Assembly: GCA_019416775.1 (NCBI GenBank)
Contig: DXWR01000307.1
Coordinates: 1-9,922 of the forward strand
DNA: 9,922 nucleotides
Reading direction: 5' to 3'
DNA from: Oscillospiraceae bacterium
GTDB taxonomy: Bacteria; Bacillota; Clostridia; Oscillospirales; Ruminococcaceae
Every line of letters begins with the position of its first letter. Positions within the stretch are counted from its first letter, which is position 1. Made by a program: the position numbers and the translations under genes. This document shows, piece by piece, positions 1 through 6,047 of the stretch. Under the pieces are notes generated by a model. The model was given only the letters and a program-made list of their open reading frames with translations, was not told the origin of the DNA and did no database searches.

Positions 1-1
1 G

Positions 2-433
2 GATAAAGTCATGCAGACCAAAAACAACTATAACATCACCTGGAAGCGGGGACAGGAGGACGGGGAAGGAATTTTTAACGGGGATATCGGCATCATTCGG
101 ATGATCGACCCGGGAAGCAAAACCGCCGCCATCGACTTTGATGGCCGTATCGCTTACTATACCTTCCAGATGGCCGCCGAGCTGGAATTGGCCTACGCCA
201 TCACTGTCCATAAAAGCCAGGGCAGTGAGTTCGACGCAGTCGTGCTGCCCATTTTAGGGGGGTACGACAAGCTCTACTACCGCAACCTGCTGTACACTGC
301 CATGACCCGGGCGAAAAAGCTGCTGGTGTTGGTGGGGGACCCCAATCGTTTGAAATTTATGGTGGAAAATAACCGCAAAAGCGTCCGGTTTACCAATCTG
401 GGGCGACTGCTGGAAGCGTATCTTCAGAGTTGA
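2..433 (+). CDS. recD2: RecD2-like ATP-dependent DNA helicase, C-terminal part (5' end outside window)
   Basis: The reading frame is open from base 2 and ends at TGA 431-433, so only the last ~143 residues of a protein normally 700-850 aa long are present. Visible parts are a 'GIFNGDIG' segment typical of the SH3-like region of RecD2, helicase motif V (AITVHKSQGSEFDAVVLP) and motif VI (LLYTAMTRAKKLLVLVGD). The order and spacing fit superfamily 1B RecD helicases of the RecBC-independent RecD2 type found in Bacillota. From family knowledge these are ATP-driven 5'-3' helicases acting in DNA repair or recombination in the cytoplasm. The ATG at base 11 is internal, not the start, because homology-like sequence continues upstream of it. 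An alternative is another UvrD_C_2-type helicase, but the GIFNGDIG context favours RecD2. Confidence 0.88.
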   Translation, partial: DKVMQTKNNYNITWKRGQEDGEGIFNGDIGIIRMIDPGSKTAAIDFDGRIAYYTFQMAAELELAYAITVHKSQGSEFDAVVLPILGGYDKLYYRNLLYTAMTRAKKLLVLVGDPNRLKFMVENNRKSVRFTNLGRLLEAYLQS

Positions 434-459
434 CGGCGGGTTGGGAAATATGCTACAAT
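430..459 (+). promoter_or_regulatory. Probable sigma-A promoter for the mreB-like gene
   Basis: TTGACG (430-435) and TACAAT (454-459) are separated by 18 nt, and TGC just upstream of the -10 gives an extended -10 element. The -35 overlaps the helicase stop codon. Transcription would start near 466, leaving a leader of about 130 nt before the mreB start. A weak dyad AAGCG/CGCTT (504-508/521-525) followed by TATTTT lies in this leader. It is too short to call a terminator, but attenuation cannot be excluded. Confidence 0.6.
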
Positions 460-595
460 AAACGCAAGAAAACATATCATTTTTCCTCCGGCTTTTGAAA
501 GAAAAGCGAAACAGACCTTCCGCTTATTTTAGATCAAACACTTTTATTTTTATCATTTTCAAGTTTTGTCATTTCACAGAAAGGAAGCAAGTCCC

Positions 596-1609
596 ATGGC
601 TTCATTTGATATCGGTATCGATCTGGGTACCACCAAAATCATGATCTGCCGCAGCGACAAGGGCGTGGTGCTCAATGAGCCCAGCATTGTGGCTTACAAC
701 AAAAAAACCGAAGAAGTAGTGGCGGTGGGCAAAAAGGCCTACGATATGCTGGGCAAGACCCCGGAATACATTGTGGCGGAAAAGCCGTTGAAGGACGGGG
801 TGATCAGCAACCACAAGCTCACCGAACTGATGATCAAGGAGTTCATCAAGCAGGTTTGCGGGCATTTCGTCATCAAGCCCCGGATCGTCATCTGCATTCC
901 CAGCGTCACCACCGATGTGGAGCGTCGAGCGGTGGTGGAGACAGCCTTGGCGGCAGGAGCACGGAAGGTGTACCTCATTGAGGAGCCCATTGCGGCGGCC
1001 CTGGGAGCCGGCATTGACATTCTGGAACCCAAGGGCAATCTGCTGGTGGACATCGGCGGCGGCACCACCGACGTGGCGGTGATTAGCTTGAACGGAATCG
1101 TCCTCAGCCAGTCCTTGAAGATCGCCGGCAACAGCTTTGACGAGGAAATTATCCGGTTTTTCTTAAACCGCTATAAGCTTTCCATTGGTCAGCGAATGGC
1201 GGAAAATGTAAAGAAGCAGATCGGCTGCGTTTATCAGCCGGATCCGTCCGTTACCTGCACCGTGAAGGGCCGGAACTTGTTGACGGTGTATCCCCAGGCG
1301 ATTCAGGTGGATCAAGCTTCCCTCTGCGAAGTGCTCCGGCCTTTGGCGGACAAAATCGTGGAAAAGATCAAGCAGGTGCTGGAGCAAACTCCTCCGGAAC
1401 TGGTTGGGGACATCTACACCAGCGGCATTCACATGACCGGCGGCGGCAGCCTGATCCGGGGGTTGGATGAACTGATTCGGGATGAGATTAAAATTCCGGT
1501 GGAAGTGGTGGAAGATCCTATCGGCGCGGTGAGCCGGGGAACAGGGTTGAGCTTCAAGTATCTGGAATCTTTCCAGGAAGGCTTCACCGACGCGGATACT
1601 TACCACTAA
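596..1609 (+). CDS. mreB: MreB/Mbl-family actin-like cell-shape protein
   Basis: This 337-aa protein matches the usual MreB/Mbl length. The actin-fold nucleotide motifs are in order: phosphate 1 IGIDLGTTK (residues 6-14), phosphate 2 DIGGGTTDVAV (from 152), and adenosine motif MTGGGSLIRG (280-289). VLNEPSIVA and the EKPLKDGVI segment are MreB/Mbl signatures. From family knowledge, MreB and Mbl polymerise under the membrane and guide elongasome peptidoglycan synthesis. ATG 596 is chosen because AGAAAGGAAG lies 8 nt upstream; a TTG at 566 would add ten unlikely residues. No mreC or mreD follows. The nearest downstream features are a small-RNA promoter and an antisense toxin gene, so this is an isolated Mbl-like copy. 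Phosphate 1 reads DLGTTK, where Bacillus Mbl has DLGTAN. MreB, Mbl and MreBH cannot be separated without alignment. Confidence 0.93.
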   Translation: MASFDIGIDLGTTKIMICRSDKGVVLNEPSIVAYNKKTEEVVAVGKKAYDMLGKTPEYIVAEKPLKDGVISNHKLTELMIKEFIKQVCGHFVIKPRIVICIPSVTTDVERRAVVETALAAGARKVYLIEEPIAAALGAGIDILEPKGNLLVDIGGGTTDVAVISLNGIVLSQSLKIAGNSFDEEIIRFFLNRYKLSIGQRMAENVKKQIGCVYQPDPSVTCTVKGRNLLTVYPQAIQVDQASLCEVLRPLADKIVEKIKQVLEQTPPELVGDIYTSGIHMTGGGSLIRGLDELIRDEIKIPVEVVEDPIGAVSRGTGLSFKYLESFQEGFTDADTYH

Positions 1610-1703
1610 CAGGATCGTCTGCACCGGCCGGTTGGAGATCACTCTTGCGGCCCCAAAACTATGGACGGCCGCTGCAAAAAACGGCCAAGGGCAGCGATTC
1701 GCC

Positions 1704-1732
1704 TTGACAGAACTTCACAAAATGGGTATAAT
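1704..1732 (+). promoter_or_regulatory. Consensus promoter of the putative antitoxin RNA
   Basis: TTGACA (1704-1709) and TATAAT (1727-1732) are both perfect consensus hexamers with the optimal 17-nt spacer. No open reading frame with a ribosome-binding site follows before the terminator at 1780-1822, so this very strong promoter appears dedicated to a short untranslated RNA. Its -10 overlaps the U-tract of the convergent toxin terminator. Confidence 0.85.
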
Positions 1733-1765
1733 AAAAACAGAAGGACAAAGCGAAACAGCTTGTCC
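1728..1765 (-). terminator. Rho-independent terminator of the toxin mRNA
   Basis: Read on the minus strand, GGACAAGC (1765-1758) pairs with GCTTTGTCC (1751-1743) with one bulge and a 6-nt loop, followed by TTCTGTTTTTATT. The U-tract lies over the -10 box of the convergent RNA promoter. The toxin message would therefore end just past the 5' end of the antisense RNA, making the antisense RNA fully complementary to the toxin 3' UTR. The stem is modest, so efficiency is uncertain. Confidence 0.65.
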
Positions 1766-1822
1766 CCTGCTATGGCATTAAGTGACCGCTAGCCTGGTAC
1801 GCAGAGCGGTCACTTCTTTTTT
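1739..1822 (+). ncRNA. Putative antisense antitoxin RNA (type I toxin-antitoxin)
   Basis: The transcript should start about 7 nt after the TATAAT box and end in the T-run at 1817-1822, giving roughly 84 nt. Two stem-loops fill most of it: GGACAAAGC/GCTTGTCC (1743-1751/1758-1765, one bulged A) and the terminator stem (1780-1790/1805-1815). There is no coding potential with a Shine-Dalgarno. The RNA lies opposite the last four codons, the stop and the 3' UTR of the minus-strand peptide gene at 1810-1899, so it would pair completely with the end of that message. The geometry is that of convergent 3'-overlap antitoxins such as RatA (txpA) or SR4 (bsrG) of Bacillus subtilis. Transcription and function are inferred. 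Because no terminator follows mreB, read-through from mreB would also make this RNA. Confidence 0.75.
1780..1822 (+). terminator. Rho-independent terminator of the antisense RNA
   Basis: A perfect 11-bp inverted repeat, AAGTGACCGCT (1780-1790) and AGCGGTCACTT (1805-1815), has a 14-nt loop and is followed by C and six T (1817-1822). On the opposite strand the right arm holds the toxin stop codon and its final lysine codon, so terminator and toxin 3' end share the same bases. It is also the first clear plus-strand terminator after mreB. Confidence 0.9.
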
Positions 1823-1899
1823 GTCATGGACCATACTAAGCCAACGATGTTCACCATAAGTAAGCAAAATTGAATCAGATCAGACCAACTGACTTCCAC
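1810..1899 (-). CDS. Putative type I toxin: 29-aa single-span membrane peptide
   Basis: GTG 1899-1897 is preceded by GGGAGGAG with about 7 nt spacing, and the frame ends at TGA 1812-1810. The peptide begins MEVSWSDLIQF, continues with a hydrophobic stretch (about residues 8-25, CLLMVNIVGLVWSM), and ends TKKK. A short acidic/polar start, one membrane span and a lysine cluster are the hallmarks of type I TA toxins and holin-like small toxins of Bacillota (TxpA, BsrG, Hol-Tox classes), which damage the membrane when made in excess. Promoter, long leader, buried ribosome-binding site, terminator and a dedicated antisense RNA are all present, which a chance ORF would not have. Family membership is by architecture and general resemblance, not alignment. 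An alternative is a small regulatory membrane peptide without toxicity. It is too short for standard gene callers. Confidence 0.75.
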   Translation of the reverse strand: MEVSWSDLIQFCLLMVNIVGLVWSMTKKK

Positions 1900-1902
1900 G
1901 GT

Positions 1903-1933
1903 ATCTCCTCCCTTCTTTCCGAAAAAAGGAGAT
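1903..1933 (-). promoter_or_regulatory. Hairpin sequestering the toxin ribosome-binding site
   Basis: In the toxin mRNA, bases 1933-1921 and 1915-1903 can form a continuous 13-bp stem closed by a GGAAA loop: ATCTCCT pairs with AGGAGAT, three U-G pairs follow, then UUC with GAA. The entire Shine-Dalgarno (GGGAGGAG) lies in the 3' arm, and the stem ends only 3 nt before the GTG start. Translation should be off unless the stem is opened or the message is processed, as known for several type I toxins. The pairing is read directly; the effect is inferred. Confidence 0.75.
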
Positions 1934-2065
1934 TTCGTCAAATGAAGCGTCCCCTCTTTCCGTTTGTGTCCTATCAACCAAAAAACGGATATGGGGGCAA
2001 GCCGCCGCTGTTATATACTTTATCCTTCTGCCCCGGTAAAACCGGTAGGCAAACGCCGTGACATC

Positions 2066-2095
2066 ATTATAACAGAAAAACAAGAGAAATGTCAA
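2066..2095 (-). promoter_or_regulatory. Promoter of the putative toxin gene
   Basis: Minus-strand TTGACA (2095-2090) and TATAAT (2071-2066) are perfect hexamers with an 18-nt spacer, and TGT before the -10 gives an extended -10. Transcription would start near 2059, leaving a leader of about 160 nt. The leader opens with a tight CCGGT/ACCGG stem-loop (2033-2037/2041-2045) and ends with the SD-occluding hairpin. A weaker alternative promoter (TTTACC, 17 nt, TATATA at 2017-2012) lies inside the leader. Confidence 0.8.
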
Positions 2096-2142
2096 ATTTT
2101 GATTGCGGCCGTTCCAAGCCAGATCTCATTCTTGAAAGGATC

Positions 2143-2196
2143 AAAAAACCGGTATCCCCAAACGCCCTCCTTTTGGAGCAGCACAGGGATACCGGT
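2143..2196 (-). terminator. Rho-independent terminator of gltX
   Basis: A perfect 11-bp inverted repeat, ACCGGTATCCC (2148-2158) and GGGATACCGGT (2186-2196), encloses a smaller apical stem CTCC/GGAG (2167-2170/2175-2178). On the minus strand it is followed by six U (2148-2143). It lies 36 nt after the gltX stop and 48 nt before the toxin promoter, so the toxin is insulated from gltX transcription. Confidence 0.9.
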
Positions 2197-2231
2197 ATTC
2201 TTATAAATTCGAATGGGCTGAGGGGAGGAGA

Positions 2232-3710
2232 TTACCCTTCCTGTCCCACCGCAGCTTCCAGACGGGCGATGCCGTCCTGGACCCGGGCGATGGTTTCTTT
2301 CTTGCCCAGGATTTCCGCCAGATCAATGCCGCCGCCGGGGGTGAACTGTTTGCCGGAGATGGCGGTGCGCAAAGGCCACAGCACCACCCCGTTTTTCACG
2401 CCCAGTTTGCCGATGACCTCGAAGCAAACCTCATGAATCTTTTCCAGGTTCCAGTCGGCTTGGTCAATGGCGTCCAGGGCGGGGAGCAGTTCCTTTAAAC
2501 TCACCAAGGAGTTTTCCGGATTGGTTTTCATCTTTTTGTGCCGGTACATTTCCACATCGTAGTCCGGCAGGGTGTCAATGAAGTCCACCTGGTCGGGAAT
2601 GTCGGTGAACAGCTCGGTGCGGGGCTGGAGCATCTGGGCCAACAGTTTCAGGTCGATATCCTCCCGTTTGCAGGTCTGTCGGATATAGGGCAGGGCCTTT
2701 TCCAAAAACTCGTCCACACTCAGCTTACGGATGTAGGCACCGTTGATGGCTTTCAGCTTCTGAGTGTCGAAGATGGCAGGGGATTTGCTGATGCCAGCTA
2801 CATCGAATTCCTGAGCTAGTTCGTCCAGGGTGAAGATTTCGTTTTCGCCCTTGGGGGCCCAGCCCAGCAGAGCGATGTAGTTCACCACCGCTTCGGTAAG
2901 GTATCCCTTGGCGATAAGGTCTTCAAAGGAAGCGTCGCCGTTGCGCTTCGAAAGCTTGTGGGTGGCGTCCTTCATTACCGGGGGGCAGTGGATGTACACC
3001 GGGATGTCCCAGCCGAAGGCTTGGTACAGCAGGTTGTACTTGGGAGTGGAGGAAAGATACTCGTTGCCCCGAATCACGTGGGTGATGCCCATGGTGTGGT
3101 CGTCTACTACGTTGGCGAAGTTGTAGGTGGGCATACCGTCGGTTTTGATTAAAATCTGGTCGTCCAGAGTGGAATTGTCCACAGTGATGGTGCCGAAGAC
3201 CGCATCCTCAAAGGAGGTGGTGCCTTCCCGGGGGCATTTCTGCCGGATTACATAGGGAATGCCGGCATCCAGCTTTTCCTGAACCTCTTCCTTGGACAGG
3301 TTGCGGCAGTGGCCGTCGTACATGGGCGGAATGCCGCTGGCCTGCTGGATTTCCCGCAGTTCGGTGAGCCGGTCCTTGTCGCAGAAGCAATAGTAGGCAT
3401 GGCCGCTTTCCACCAGTTGTTCGGCATATTTTTTAAACATCCCCATCCGCTCACTCTGGATGTAGGGGCCCACCGGGCCGCCGATGTCCGGGCCTTCGTC
3501 CCAGTTCAGACCGGCCTGCCGCAGGGTGTTGTAGATGATGTCCACCGCTCCTTCCACATACCGTTCCTGGTCGGTGTCCTCAATGCGGAGGATGAAGGAG
3601 CCGTGGTTCTTTTTCGCCAGAAGATAGGCATATAACGCAGTGCGCAGATTGCCCACGTGCATATACCCGGTAGGGCTGGGGGCAAATCTGGTGCGGACTG
3701 TATTGGACAT
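2232..3710 (-). CDS. gltX: Glutamyl-tRNA synthetase
   Basis: This 492-aa class I aminoacyl-tRNA synthetase charges tRNA-Glu with glutamate in the cytoplasm. The HIGH-type signature is FAPSPTGYMHVGNLRTALY (H18-V19-G20), LRIEDTDQER (41-50) follows, the RGNEYLSSTPK segment is at 214-224, and the KMSKS equivalent is HKLSKRNGD (251-259). The remainder is the all-helical anticodon-binding region of normal length. The zinc-knuckle region keeps C108, C110 and C135, but the position where E. coli has histidine is N137. ATG 3710 is preceded by AGAGAGGGAA. A longer frame up to 3779 is rejected because its start lies upstream of the expected transcription start near 3744. Many clostridia also use GluRS with GatCAB to make Gln-tRNA, but discriminating behaviour cannot be read here. 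The three-gene membrane-protein operon lies upstream with no terminator between, so read-through may add to its expression. Confidence 0.96.
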   Translation of the reverse strand: MSNTVRTRFAPSPTGYMHVGNLRTALYAYLLAKKNHGSFILRIEDTDQERYVEGAVDIIYNTLRQAGLNWDEGPDIGGPVGPYIQSERMGMFKKYAEQLVESGHAYYCFCDKDRLTELREIQQASGIPPMYDGHCRNLSKEEVQEKLDAGIPYVIRQKCPREGTTSFEDAVFGTITVDNSTLDDQILIKTDGMPTYNFANVVDDHTMGITHVIRGNEYLSSTPKYNLLYQAFGWDIPVYIHCPPVMKDATHKLSKRNGDASFEDLIAKGYLTEAVVNYIALLGWAPKGENEIFTLDELAQEFDVAGISKSPAIFDTQKLKAINGAYIRKLSVDEFLEKALPYIRQTCKREDIDLKLLAQMLQPRTELFTDIPDQVDFIDTLPDYDVEMYRHKKMKTNPENSLVSLKELLPALDAIDQADWNLEKIHEVCFEVIGKLGVKNGVVLWPLRTAISGKQFTPGGGIDLAEILGKKETIARVQDGIARLEAAVGQEG

Positions 3711-3750
3711 AACAAATTCCCTCTCTTTGTTGGATGAAATACTTAGGGAT

Positions 3751-3779
3751 ATTGTAGCAGTATCCGCAGGGTTTGTCAA
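3751..3779 (-). promoter_or_regulatory. Promoter of gltX
   Basis: Minus-strand TTGACA (3779-3774) and TACAAT (3756-3751) have a 17-nt spacer and TGC immediately before the -10. The predicted start near 3744 leaves a ~34-nt leader. It sits 12 nt after the stop of the preceding gene, so gltX has its own strong promoter. The leader is too short for a T-box. Confidence 0.8.
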
Positions 3780-3791
3780 TCCAAAGTCTGC

Positions 3792-4910
3792 TTAGGATAC
3801 CTGTTCTGCCAGCGCAATCAGTTCCGCTTCCGAAAGGGGTTTGGTGCAGCGCAGCTGCAGGGTGCAGTAGCCGTCGATCCAGGCGATTTCCGATACGTCC
3901 TGGTTGATGTGGACAAAGGCGGGGTTGCCGTTTACCTGGGCGTCCGAAACGGAGCTTTGGTCCTCCAGCTCCAACCGGCTCATCCCAGAAAAGGGAAGGT
4001 AGAGCTGAATGGTGCCGGCATCTTGCCGGAAGAGCTGTGTGGCGCCTGTGGTGCAGGTTAGGGCCAGAATTTCGCCTTGCTCATCCAGGTATTTTTCCAA
4101 AAGGGAGCCATAGCTGTTTTCTTCCTTCCCTACCAAGGTCCATCCTTCCGGGGCTTGGGAGAAGGTGAAGAAGGCGGGGCTGCTCGGAATTTCCGGGTTG
4201 CCTTCGCTGCGGTAGTATTCTATGTTGGACATGGTGCGGCCATCTTCCAGTTCGGTCACCTGGACAGCCCCCCGCACCAGTTGCAGCGGCTCTGTGGCGG
4301 GGGGCTCATAGGCCAGCATCCGGGGGTTTTCATAGCTCACCAGGGAGACCCATTCCAGCATCTGGTTGACGTCTAAATCCTGGTAGCACATAAGGGAAAA
4401 GAGGGTTTGCTGCTTTACCCAGTAGACCAGGGAGGTGGTTCGAGAGACCTGCTGCTCCCCGTCCCAGGCGGTGTCGGTATTTTGGCTGTAGAGTACCTGA
4501 AAGTTCCCAAACTGCACCTCCTGGAGGGTGGAGAGGTCGGGAATGCTCAGGCTGGCGTGGCGGTGGAACTGGTAAAAGGCCATCTTTGTCCCGTCCTGGG
4601 ATTGAAACACATCCGGGTCGGCGTCCCCGTTGGGGTAAGGGATCTGGGCTTGCTGAATCTGGGTCCAGCCCTCCGGCGGGGTCAGGGTGTAGTAGGGCTG
4701 GGAGGTGTCCCCGCCGGTCTGTTGCAGCACCCCGTCTTTTAACTGACAGGACACCACCTCTCCGGTGGTTTGGCTGCGTAGAACCTCAAAGGGTTTTTCC
4801 GATTCCGGCTGCCCCAGCACCAGCCAGAGCACCACCCCGGCGGCGATGACGATGACGGCGATGGGAATGGCAATGCAGAGGATTCGCTTTCTTTTTTTAC
4901 TTATGGTCAT
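3792..4910 (-). CDS. Membrane-anchored protein with two DUF4367-like repeats (paralogue 1 of 3)
   Basis: This 372-aa protein has a cytoplasmic MTISKKRKRI start, one hydrophobic anchor (about residues 10-33) and a long exported region; no lipobox cysteine is seen. The exported part looks like two related modules. The first (about 72-195) runs TPPEGWTQ, VQFGNFQVLYSQ, YWVKQQTLFSLMC, DVNQMLEWVSLV. The second (about 245-371) runs APEGWTLV, VNGNPAFVHINQD, EIAWIDGYCTLQLRC, LSEAELIALAEQV. The second resembles DUF4367, a domain common in exported proteins of clostridia and often linked to ECF sigma/anti-sigma systems; its function is unknown. No anti-sigma zinc finger or sigma factor is present here. 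ATG 4910 is preferred over GTG 4919 because the GTG abuts the AAAGGA ribosome-binding site. It is last in a three-gene operon, more like paralogue 3 than 2. Its biological role is not recognised. Confidence 0.8.
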   Translation of the reverse strand: MTISKKRKRILCIAIPIAVIVIAAGVVLWLVLGQPESEKPFEVLRSQTTGEVVSCQLKDGVLQQTGGDTSQPYYTLTPPEGWTQIQQAQIPYPNGDADPDVFQSQDGTKMAFYQFHRHASLSIPDLSTLQEVQFGNFQVLYSQNTDTAWDGEQQVSRTTSLVYWVKQQTLFSLMCYQDLDVNQMLEWVSLVSYENPRMLAYEPPATEPLQLVRGAVQVTELEDGRTMSNIEYYRSEGNPEIPSSPAFFTFSQAPEGWTLVGKEENSYGSLLEKYLDEQGEILALTCTTGATQLFRQDAGTIQLYLPFSGMSRLELEDQSSVSDAQVNGNPAFVHINQDVSEIAWIDGYCTLQLRCTKPLSEAELIALAEQVS

Positions 4911-4915
4911 TGGTT

Positions 4916-4932
4916 TCACATCCTTTCGGTCA
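4916..4932. repeat. Conserved spacer block between paralogues 2 and 1
   Basis: TCACATCCTTTCGGTCA is identical to bases 6029-6045, and its first 13 bases recur at 7256-7268 upstream of paralogue 3. On the coding (minus) strand it carries the AAAGGA ribosome-binding site, 10 nt from each ATG. The two spacers are both 24 nt long. This is a relic of tandem duplication that included the translation start region. Confidence 0.85.
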
Positions 4933-4934
4933 AA

Positions 4935-6023
4935 TTATTCTACGGTTTCTGCCAGGGCGATGAGGTCCTCTTGGCTAATGGGATACATCACATCGATTTC
5001 CAGGGTACGGCAGCCGTCGATCCAGCCGATGTAGCCGTGTTCCCCGTCGGTGTACACAAAGGCCGGGTTGCCCTTTACCGTGGCGTCCAGGATCTCTTCC
5101 TCCGGCGCATTGCTCAGCATGGCAAAGCCGCTTTGGTTGCCGCTGGCATTGAACTGGTTGCTGCCCAGCCAGCAGAAAAACAGAATCTGCTGCTGGTTGT
5201 TGTTTTGGTTGTAGTAGCCCAGGGTCATGAAGTTAGGGCTTTGGCTGGCGTTGTTGGCCGCTTGGTAGCTGGTCATTTCCGCAAACCCCTCCGGAAGCAG
5301 AGTGAGTTGGGCCATGGCGGCGTCCTCCGGAATTTGGGGGTTTCCCTGAGAGCGGCAAGGCTGGGAATCGGAGGAAAAAACCGTTTCGCTTAGTTGAATC
5401 TGCCGCATATAACCCCGTTCCAGGGTAAGATCGGAGTACACCGGCTGGCGGAGGGTTTGATAATCCACCTGCCCTACCAGCTGAAGCATTTCGTTTAAGT
5501 GCATCTCCGGCACGTTGGCGCAGGTCAGGCTGAGCAGGGTGTTTTCGTGTACCCAGTAAATTTGGGTTCGATACCCTAGCTCATGGGTAGTCTCCGGTTG
5601 CTGGGAAAAGATCATCTGGGTATCTCCAAAGAATACCTCCTGTCCCACCGGCACCGTATCTCCTTCCACCGCAAACTGCTGGGTGAAGGTGAGGGTGGTG
5701 CTGCCCTCCCCCTGGTAGACATCCTGGTGGATCAGGGAAAACTGGTTGGCCTGCTGGGCGGCATTCTGGGTCTGTTCCCATTCCGGGCCGGGGTGGAAGG
5801 TATACAGGGGCAGATCCCGCTCCCAGAGGTTTTCTTCTTCGGGCAGGCCCTGCTGCAACGAGCAGGACATGGCTTCGCCGGTGGTTTGGTTGTAGGTGAT
5901 GGCGAAGGGTCGTTCCGGTTGTCGCCCAAGCCCCAGCCAGAGCACCACCCCGGCGGCGATCAAAACGGCGGCGGCGGGAAGGGCAATAAACAATATTCTC
6001 TTTTTCTTTTTGGTCAGGGTCAT
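4935..6023 (-). CDS. Membrane-anchored protein with two DUF4367-like repeats (paralogue 2 of 3)
   Basis: This 362-aa middle gene of the operon has an MTLTKKKKRI cytoplasmic start, a hydrophobic anchor (about 11-33, alanine/valine/leucine rich) and an exported C-terminal region. Shared landmarks with the other two copies are NQTTGE.MSC after the anchor, P.EW.QTQNA, VFFGDTQMIFSQ, IYWVHENTLLSLTC, LNEMLQLVGQVDYQ, SQGNPQIP, VKGNPAFV, IGWIDG and the closing DLIALAETVE. It is the most divergent copy: the middle is rich in Asn and Gln (a YYNQNNNQQQ run), and it lacks the first cysteine of the GYCxLxxxC motif (GCRTLEIDV instead). ATG 6023 is chosen for the conserved AAAGGA 10 nt upstream rather than GTG 6032. 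Topology suggests a surface or sensor role, but no enzyme motif or ligand-binding signature is seen. Confidence 0.8.
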   Translation of the reverse strand: MTLTKKKKRILFIALPAAAVLIAAGVVLWLGLGRQPERPFAITYNQTTGEAMSCSLQQGLPEEENLWERDLPLYTFHPGPEWEQTQNAAQQANQFSLIHQDVYQGEGSTTLTFTQQFAVEGDTVPVGQEVFFGDTQMIFSQQPETTHELGYRTQIYWVHENTLLSLTCANVPEMHLNEMLQLVGQVDYQTLRQPVYSDLTLERGYMRQIQLSETVFSSDSQPCRSQGNPQIPEDAAMAQLTLLPEGFAEMTSYQAANNASQSPNFMTLGYYNQNNNQQQILFFCWLGSNQFNASGNQSGFAMLSNAPEEEILDATVKGNPAFVYTDGEHGYIGWIDGCRTLEIDVMYPISQEDLIALAETVE

Positions 6024-6028
6024 GGGGG

Positions 6029-6045
6029 TCACATCCTTTCGGTCA
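6029..6045. repeat. Conserved spacer block between paralogues 3 and 2
   Basis: These 17 bases are identical to 4916-4932 and again hold the ribosome-binding site of the next gene. Equal spacer length (24 nt) and identity of a non-coding block suggest a fairly recent duplication or gene conversion, even though the proteins themselves have diverged considerably. Confidence 0.85.
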
Positions 6046-6047
6046 CG

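Noticed and set aside
504..530. Hairpin AAGCG/CGCTT followed by TATTTT in the mreB leader as a terminator
   Set aside because: A five-base-pair stem with a 12-nt loop and an interrupted T-run is too weak to call.
1880..2095. Minus-strand 71-codon frame overlapping the toxin leader
   Set aside because: Its start sits inside the toxin promoter, upstream of the transcription start, and it has no ribosome-binding site; the downstream 29-codon frame has both a ribosome-binding site and toxin-like composition.
1870..2206. Plus-strand frames of 63 and 80 codons in the mreB-gltX gap
   Set aside because: No ribosome-binding site, no hydrophobic or domain pattern, and they lie antisense to the toxin leader and promoter.
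3711..3779. Upstream start for GluRS adding 23 residues
   Set aside because: It begins at the -35 of the gltX promoter and upstream of the expected RNA start; ATG 3710 with a nearby SD and the family-standard N-terminus fits better.
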